Positions 57,722 through 64,000 of a stretch of 64,000 bases of DNA are shown piece after piece; position 1 is the first letter of the stretch; the number at the start of each line of letters is the position of its first letter. The notes under the pieces are model-generated. The model was not told where the DNA came from, ran no database searches, and worked only from the letters and a program-made list of their open reading frames with translations. The DNA comes from Phoenix dactylifera (lineage: Eukaryota > Streptophyta > Magnoliopsida > Arecales > Arecaceae). Both the position numbers and the translations under genes were made by a program. The DNA is taken from positions 4,984,812 to 5,048,811 of the forward strand of contig NC_052395.1 of NCBI RefSeq assembly GCF_009389715.1, read 5' to 3'.

Positions 57722-60368
57722 GTAGCTTTCCATGTATCAACTAATATTCCATGGTCTTTTTTCCAGCCTCAATCAGAATAGCTTTACATTTTGCATGGTT
57801 CTTCATGCACATATTCATTGTGTTGTGTTGGGTTTGCTAGGGTTGTAGTGGTAAGATAGCTGAAATTATACTGCCTTTTTTTGTAAAGTCCATCTTGAAT
57901 TTGTAAAGAAAACATAAACATAAATTTCCAGACCAGGTTTCCATCAATTGAGGTCACGCCTTTCATATCTAATGTGTTCAGATTTATGGCATCATTCTCA
58001 TTTTTATAATTGTTATGATGTATTTTCTGGATGCAAGGCTAATGCTGGGAAGATTTTGCTGTTTGGTAATTCTCACATGACTGCAATCGAGTGATTAACA
58101 TTTTATTTCAGAACTGTCTTCATGTATTCTTCTTGGGCACTTGTTCTTATTGGGCAAAAAGACAGCGCAGCTAAGACTGTATTGGGGCTTGATAGGTGAA
58201 GTTCCTCTTGGAAGAGTGCCTTGAGAAATTACTACTTACAACCTTGTAAGTTGTAACTGACTCAAAAAGACAGCTACTACCACCACTCCTTCAGATATGG
58301 TCCATTTAATTTCCTCACTGCCTATTTATTCCAAGGAATCTTCAACATGATGTTATGTGTTGGAACAACAATACTTCCACTACAGTTCATTTATAGGATA
58401 TCTATACCTTACCATCGGACGAGCAGAATCAAGTTCCATGCAAGATGCCAATTTCTGATGGATTTGGTAGTCAAATAATATCAGTTCTCCACCAGGGGTT
58501 TGATACATGATCTCTTGGGACCTCCCAACTCAGGTGGAAGACGCTGATCATGTCAATATACTCTTGCAAATGCTAATCCATATGTATGTACTTTCTCAAA
58601 AGAACATAATAAAACTATAGACATGCTGCCACATCCTTTTTACCACACACATACACACAAAAAAATAAAAATAAAAATAAAAATCCCTTGATTGAATTCT
58701 AATATTTCACTGCTTTCATGTCCTCTTATTTTTTTCAGTCATCTGTGCTTACTAATTATTTGGAGCTTGAAGACAAAGAATTTATTTCTCTATGCCAAGT
58801 TGTTCTCATCTAAACCAGCAGTATTGATATCTCTTTCTCTCTAAGAAGAAAGGCTAGAAATGTATTGTAGGGCATATACGAGCACTGGTGGTGATGGTAT
58901 TTTCTTCAAGTGCCATGTGAAAAGTTCTTATTTGTTTGAATGATAAAATGTGGCAGCGTTCTTGCTAATCTTATTAATCACTTACTTTTTGATTTCTAAT
59001 TTATAGGTTGAAGAGGTACGAAAAGTGACTTAAGCGGCCTAATTAATTTTCATGGACTGCTCATCGTATCAACTTATCGAGCTTTTACATATATTTATAA
59101 CACTTTCAACTTCCTGAGCGATTAAATTTGACTCTATTATAGCAAAGTCTTGTTGCATTTGACTTCCATCTATAGTGTATCTTGCGTTATTAATACGTTT
59201 GCTTTGACTCTTGATTTGCAGATTACGGCAGCAACAACCACTTTCATTGTTCTTGGTTTGCAGATTATATTTATAACTTTTGTCTTTCTTATTGACTCTA
59301 TGTGAGCCATGTATAATTGTTTCTCTAAGCTGCTGTTGGGAAATAAAAATGTCTTTCTTATTGTTTCTTATTGCAGCTGTTGTACCCAAAAAAAAAAAAA
59401 AAAAGCAGCCCAGAACTTTATTTACTGCTAGACAGGTACCTTGTGTTTTGGTTGTAGTTAATTGTGCTCATGTATTAATTCTTTATTGTTGGTCAAACAG
59501 GGTGGTACAGTGCAAGTTAGGTATTTATTGTGCTCATGTATTAATTTTAGACTCAGTCAAACTGCTACAGTGCCATTTCTCCCAGCTATCGGGAACAAAA
59601 CCTTAAAAAGGAACTTCCAGGTTTTTTCAGTGCACCCTTGTTCCGTATGATTGGCAACATATTGTTGGATGCTGATTTGCCCAACATTTTCATAACCAGA
59701 ATATTGGCCCAGTCAAGGAAGCTTGGTGATTTCCGGCATATACACTGCCAAGAGGCCATTGCATATATGATATTGCAGACATCTTCAAGTGAGTGATTCT
59801 TTCTTGCATTTACATTTTATTCAATGAATATGCTTCTGATGCTCACTCCCAGCGTGCAGTGAAAATGCTTCTGAAAAAAGCGTATAATTGTTGATAAATT
59901 TTGTGCCAGTTTGGTTCATGTTATAGTTTTGAATTAAAGTAGAAGGCTGGTTGAATTTTGACCTTATTTGTCATTCTTAGTATATTTGACATTGCAGATG
60001 GAACTTTTTTTTCTTTTTCATGTTTCTCCAAAGTGATTTCAATAAGATGAGTCAGCATCCAGTGAACATATATTAGTTAATGACTTTGAACTAACCAGCT
60101 AGAGATAAAGCCCGTAAAGCATGCATGACGCAATGCCCTCATCTTTTCAACGTTATATTCTTACAATGCCGGCGCCAAGGTTGCATCTCCCTGATTCTGT
60201 TTTATTTTTTTCCAGCATTTTGCCTATCCATAGAGGGGATTGTGGTCCGGAGATCCTTGATATTATCTTGAACAAGGTACCCGTCTACTTCAAAATCATG
60301 TAACAGATATTTTAGTCTTAATTTATTAGTTTTCGTATCCAACTTTTTTAAAGTTTGGTCCTTCTCAG
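57722..60368 (+). other. Interior of element C, no confident gene
   Basis: Mostly intron-like T-rich sequence. A stretch at about 59620-59790 has an exon-like frame (LFRMIGNILLDADLPNIF) and 60200-60280 another (RDCGPEILDIILNK), neither recognised. I found no further quinolinate phosphoribosyltransferase exon. Confidence 0.45.
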
Positions 60369-60572
60369 GATGATCCTGATGGTGATTCAGACATGAACAA
60401 CCAAGCAGGCTTCTTCTGTGGCTCGCCGCCTGTGCGCACTAACAACCCAGTAATCCAAGATGCGAAGTTCGCTAAACAAACTCGAGAGTTGGCTTCTCAT
60501 TTAGGAAACTTGATACATATTGTAGATTGTGTACTTAGGAATTTGACTTGTATGTTTTTAGAATGTTTTTGA
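60369..60572 (+). pseudogene. Exon-like fragment with PPVRTNNPV motif
   Basis: After an acceptor (CTTCTCAG|GATGAT) a 67-residue frame runs to a stop at 60572. It begins DDPDGDSDMNNQAGFFCGSP and continues PPVRTNNPVIQDAKFAKQT. Motifs like PPVRxNNPV-D are seen in short plant proteins of unknown function (for example the syringolide-induced 14-1-1 type); the match is from memory and tentative. After residue 40 the frame is hydrophobic and probably non-homologous. Likely another captured piece. Confidence 0.4.
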
Positions 60573-60745
60573 AGCACAATGTAATCAAATATGATAATAT
60601 GAATGTAATCAAAGTTCTTGTTTGTGACTCATATTTTGTTATATATGTGATTCAGTGTATTTGTTTCTATTGTTTTGTAAGAATTTAATGTACACAGAGT
60701 ATTTAAAAATTACTGTTACAAATTTTTTTTTTAAAAAAAAATTTA

Positions 60746-61253
60746 ATGCCGACGCTTATAAGCGTCGGGAAATGCAACAGAAAAAAAGCTAATGGCACGC
60801 CTTTAACGACGCTTTTAAGCGTCGGCCTAAACCCGTTGTAACCAACCATTCTCCCCGACGCTTATAAGCATCGGAGTCTGATAGAAGAAACGACGCTTAA
60901 AAGCGTCGGGAAAAGCAAGCCTGTAACGACGCTTTTAAGCGTCGGCCTAAACCCGTAGTAACCAACCCTTCTCCGCGGAGTCTGATAGAAGAAACGACGC
61001 TTAAAAGCGTCGGGAAAAGCAACCCCTCTCGCCGACGCTTATAAGCGTCGGCGTATGATAAAAGGAACGACGCTTAAAAGCGTCGGCATAGACCAACGAC
61101 GCTTTTTAAACGCGTCGGGTTAAACCCGACCCACGCCCACCTGCCCGACGTCTGAGCCACGCTTTGCGAAGCGTGGGCTTGGAATTCGCCGACGCTTATA
61201 AGCGTCGGTATAGACCAAAAAAAGCGTCGGGAGATTTTCTTTCTTTTGTAGTG
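60746..61253 (+). repeat. CACTA right subterminal repeats (element C)
   Basis: More than a dozen CCGACGCTT/AAGCGTCGG 9-mers occur, several as perfect palindromes such as CCGACGCTTATAAGCGTCGG (about 61192-61208), and two longer blocks are duplicated (for example around AAACCCGTAGTAACCAACC at 60835 and 60950). Confidence 0.9.
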
Positions 61254-61256
61254 TCT

Positions 61257-63274
61257 GTTGATCCATCCAGTTTGCATATTCTATGGACCAATCAAGTGCC
61301 AATCTAAATCCCAACCTGTAGGCTTATTGGTCTTGAAGAAAAAAGATTCATGAAGAGTTTTTTTTATTCTCCCAGGATTTGGGCTGGGAGATGTTGTATT
61401 GATATAGTTGATACTCAAACAAGCTTCCTAAACCATGAATCTGGTAGAAAATTTAGTCTAAATCATGTTGGATTATACAAATAGTCCTACAATAATTTTT
61501 TTGAAAGGGAAATTTTTCATATGTATTATTGGTCTACATACAATTTTCTATATGCATGATAGTATATAGTTACATACAATTTTCTATATGCATGATAGTC
61601 TACATACAATTCTCCTAGTTCGAATAGAGCTAAATCTCCAAAAATAAATATGACTAATAGCATTAATCATAAAAAAAACTAAAATTCTATAGAAAGTATA
61701 TCTCAACTTCTATATGAACCTTGCACTCTGTCGCTCTGCTTAATTTTCTATGGATTGTAAGATATATTCAATCAAAATCTTCTTCGAAAAAAGAACTTAC
61801 GATTTGATTGGTTTGTTTCAGGGCCCAAAAGATAGATTTCGGTATATTTTAACCCCCTAGGAGGCTCGCTCTAAGGCATAGGTCTCAAAATATTATTCAA
61901 TTTCAAAAAAAAAAAAAATCTTAATCAAACAACACATGACCAAATTATGGCTTTTAAAGTTTGGCCCTTAATTCGGCTTTTCGACGTTGCGGATCTTGCT
62001 CTTAGATCTTATACAATCCTACTCATAGCGGCCAAAGTGATCCATATCGATCTAGTGATCCCTCTGATTCAAATCTTGATATCAACTGCACGTATGTTAG
62101 GAACTTGCATGCTATGACATGCAGGTGATATTATGATCCCTATAAAACTCATAATATATAGCCAGTTTTTCTGTTAGGCCTTCGATAAAATCACTGTGTT
62201 TTATGGAGCTTATGATAATCGTGCTTTTAAAGCTTCTAATACCAGTTGTTGTATAATAAAAAAATATTGTATAATAAAAAAATAATTGAGTATTGTAAAT
62301 TGGAGCTTATCCTAACGATCACTTTTGCTTTAAAATCTAAGATTTTAAGTCCGAATCTTAAATGATGCAATTATCTAAAATTTGGACTCATTTCCAAGAA
62401 CTATAATATAGATAAGTTTCTACCTCTTTCTCTCTAAAGATGAAAGTGCTATGTGCTTCCTTTGAAACACGACTCCTTTTTCCGTAAGCTTTTAACTTGA
62501 CTCCTTATAAATAGGGATTGTATGTGGAAGTCACATCATATCAGCATCCATTAGGCTACAAATAAGAGAAGATTTCGATCTGTAAGCCTCATTTGAGCGA
62601 CCTACTCTTGCAAGAACTAACAAAGTACTTATTATACTGCACGATGTGTATGATCTGTATACTATGTTTGCGCGCTCTCCACATCTAATACTATTTTTCC
62701 ATAGCAAACTAATGTCTACCATGTGTTTCATGCTAGCCTAACTTTGCATACGGAAGATCAATAATGCACGTATGATAAATAAAGAACTTACCATTCTAGT
62801 TCGGCTTTCCCTCCCCCTTTATTTGTACCCAAAAAAAATAAATAAAATAAAGAACTTATTATATCAGACAAGCATTTACAGCAATTATCTGGATGAATCA
62901 TTACACAAATCCAATTCATGCACGCAATCATATTCGAGAAACAAATAATGAAATATTTGCAGATTAACAACTGTTCCTTTGCAGGCATTTAAATATAGAC
63001 AGATATGAATGTCGACATCGTGGAATGTAATGAAGCCAGCTCTGAAGCTTTCTCTAAAGCATGCATTATAAACGGAGTGCAAGGAGGGTGGTGGCAAAAC
63101 AGACCAGGCTCCAAATACTTTCACCTCAGATGCAAGTAGGCAATTGCACATACGTGGAGCCTGGCAGCAGAATTTGCATGCCGTCCTCCTCCGTGCCCGG
63201 GGAAGGAAAAAACCCCTCGAGAGGCACGGTTTGCGCCCTTCGAGCTTGTTCCATGCCATCCATACCTAACACAA
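61257..63274. other. Intergenic, no gene; possible LTR remnant
   Basis: AT-rich. A short repeat, ACATACAATTTTCTATATGC, occurs at about 61547 and 61582. A TATA-like CTTATAAATAGGG near 62505 and a TGTTGTATAATAAAA start near 62249 hint at an old LTR, but no partner or primer site confirms it. Confidence 0.4.
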
Positions 63275-64000
63275 CACTACAGTAAAATAACAAAATCCCG
63301 ACGCTTATCTGCCGACGCTAGGAAAAAGCGTCGGCAGATTCCGCTCCCGCGCCCAATCGTTCCAACGCTTTGTAGGAGCGTTGGTAATTCGAAGCAATCA
63401 ACGACGCTTAAAAGCGTCGTCGAGGACCTAACATCCAACGACGCTTTAACGCGTCGTTCTTTTTTCCAAGCGTGGTTAATAATACGACGCTTATAAGCGT
63501 CGCCGAAGCCCACTTAATACCCAGCAGCCGACCCCGAGCCCGCAAAAAAGCCCTAGCTACTCCCGAGCACCCTCATCTTCGATCCTCGTCTCCGGCGCTG
63601 CCTTAGCCCCCATTCCTCGTCTCCGGCGCTGCCTTAGCCCCCATTCCTCGTCTCCGGCGCTACCTCCTCTCCGGCGCGGACCGATCCCAACCCGCTCCGC
63701 CGGAGGTATTTTTCTCCTCCTCCCTCCTCTCCAACGGTCTCGCTTGTTCTCCTTCTTCTCCTCCTCATCTTCTTCGGGTGTTCTGGGTTTGTTCTCTCTC
63801 TCTTTTCCGGCGTCGACCGACCGGCCCCAAGTCCCGATCGATTCAGGCCCGCCTCCGCCCGAGGAGAAAACTTGGATCCAACCCACCGCCTATCTCGGGG
63901 TAGAGGAAGGTACGGATTGGAAGGTACGGGGATCCGGAAATGGTTTCGATCTGGTAGATCTGGGATTTGATTCGATTTTTCACTTTTTTTTGTGTGTATA
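63275..64000 (+). mobile_element. CACTA element E, left end, continues past window
   Basis: CACTACAGTAAAATAAC at 63275 (preceded by CAA) is followed by subterminal repeats to about 63500. A GC-rich leader has a 34-bp tandem unit (CCCCATTCCTCGTCTCCGGC, about 63580-63660). The layout matches elements A and the inner end at 55938. No coding exon is reached before 64000. Confidence 0.8.

Larger units (their letters stand above)
53919..61253 (+). mobile_element. Gene-carrying CACTA composite (element C)
   Basis: The left terminus CACTACAGGAAATG at 53919 and right terminus ...CTTTTGTAGTG at 61253 are flanked by the same trinucleotide, TCT (53916-53918 and 61254-61256), the 3-bp duplication expected for CACTA. 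Subterminal CCGACGCTT/AAGCGTCGG repeats lie inside both ends. The 7335-bp interior carries a promoter and three exons of PFP beta, three exons of quinolinate phosphoribosyltransferase and a further exon-like fragment, all on the plus strand. A second left terminus at 55938 sits inside. No TNP1 or TNP2 gene is seen. The alternative is a CACTA element at 55938-61253 inserted in a real PFP intron. Confidence 0.65.

Noticed and set aside
62249-62760. LTR candidate with TATA-like box and TGTTGTATAAT start
   Set aside because: No second LTR, no primer site on the matching strand and no target duplication.
62885-63259. Minus-strand 124-codon frame with several cysteines
   Set aside because: No recognisable domain, no promoter or splice context; Cys content looks compositional.

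Overview
The window is plant nuclear DNA. Spliced genes, GC-rich first exons, LTR retrotransposons with tRNA-Met primer sites, Tourist-like MITEs and several CACTA elements point to a non-grass monocot, possibly a palm; the lineage is inference. There is no prokaryotic content and no CRISPR array, and I recognised no tRNA or rRNA gene.

Left third (1-22.9 kb), genic. The window opens inside a minus-strand LTR retrotransposon. A minus-strand gene for a plant two-pass membrane protein of unknown function follows (2528-4732). The main intact gene is a complete 12-exon AMP1-type glutamate carboxypeptidase on the minus strand (12424-22556). I rebuilt it exon by exon; every junction is GT-AG and the reading frame stays open for 725 residues with all zinc ligands kept. 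Three related Tourist-like elements, a 110-bp satellite and a relic of AMP1 exon 1 surround it.

Middle (22.9-53.7 kb), nested transposons. A decayed Copia element starts 327 bp upstream of the AMP1 start codon and was split by a 3.07-kb solo LTR with a perfect CCAAC duplication. Next come a MITE and a CACTA element with a broken TNP1-like gene. Then a minus-strand gag-only Gypsy-type element was itself split by a young 10.9-kb Sirevirus-type Copia element: identical-length LTRs with 14 differences by eye, TCGGT duplication, gag, pol, an extra third ORF and multiple polypurine tracts. A second TNP1-bearing CACTA remnant follows.

Right end (53.9-64 kb). A 7.3-kb CACTA-bounded unit with matching TCT duplications carries the promoter and first three exons of pyrophosphate-fructose-6-phosphate phosphotransferase beta, three consecutive exons of quinolinate phosphoribosyltransferase, and a further exon-like fragment. 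A second CACTA left end lies inside it, which suggests a composite or macrotransposon. Another CACTA left end starts at 63275 and leaves the window.

The two most notable signals are this gene-carrying CACTA composite, and a GAGACGTCCCC-type motif array found upstream of a TATA box both in the Sirevirus LTR and in front of its third ORF, which looks like an internal promoter.
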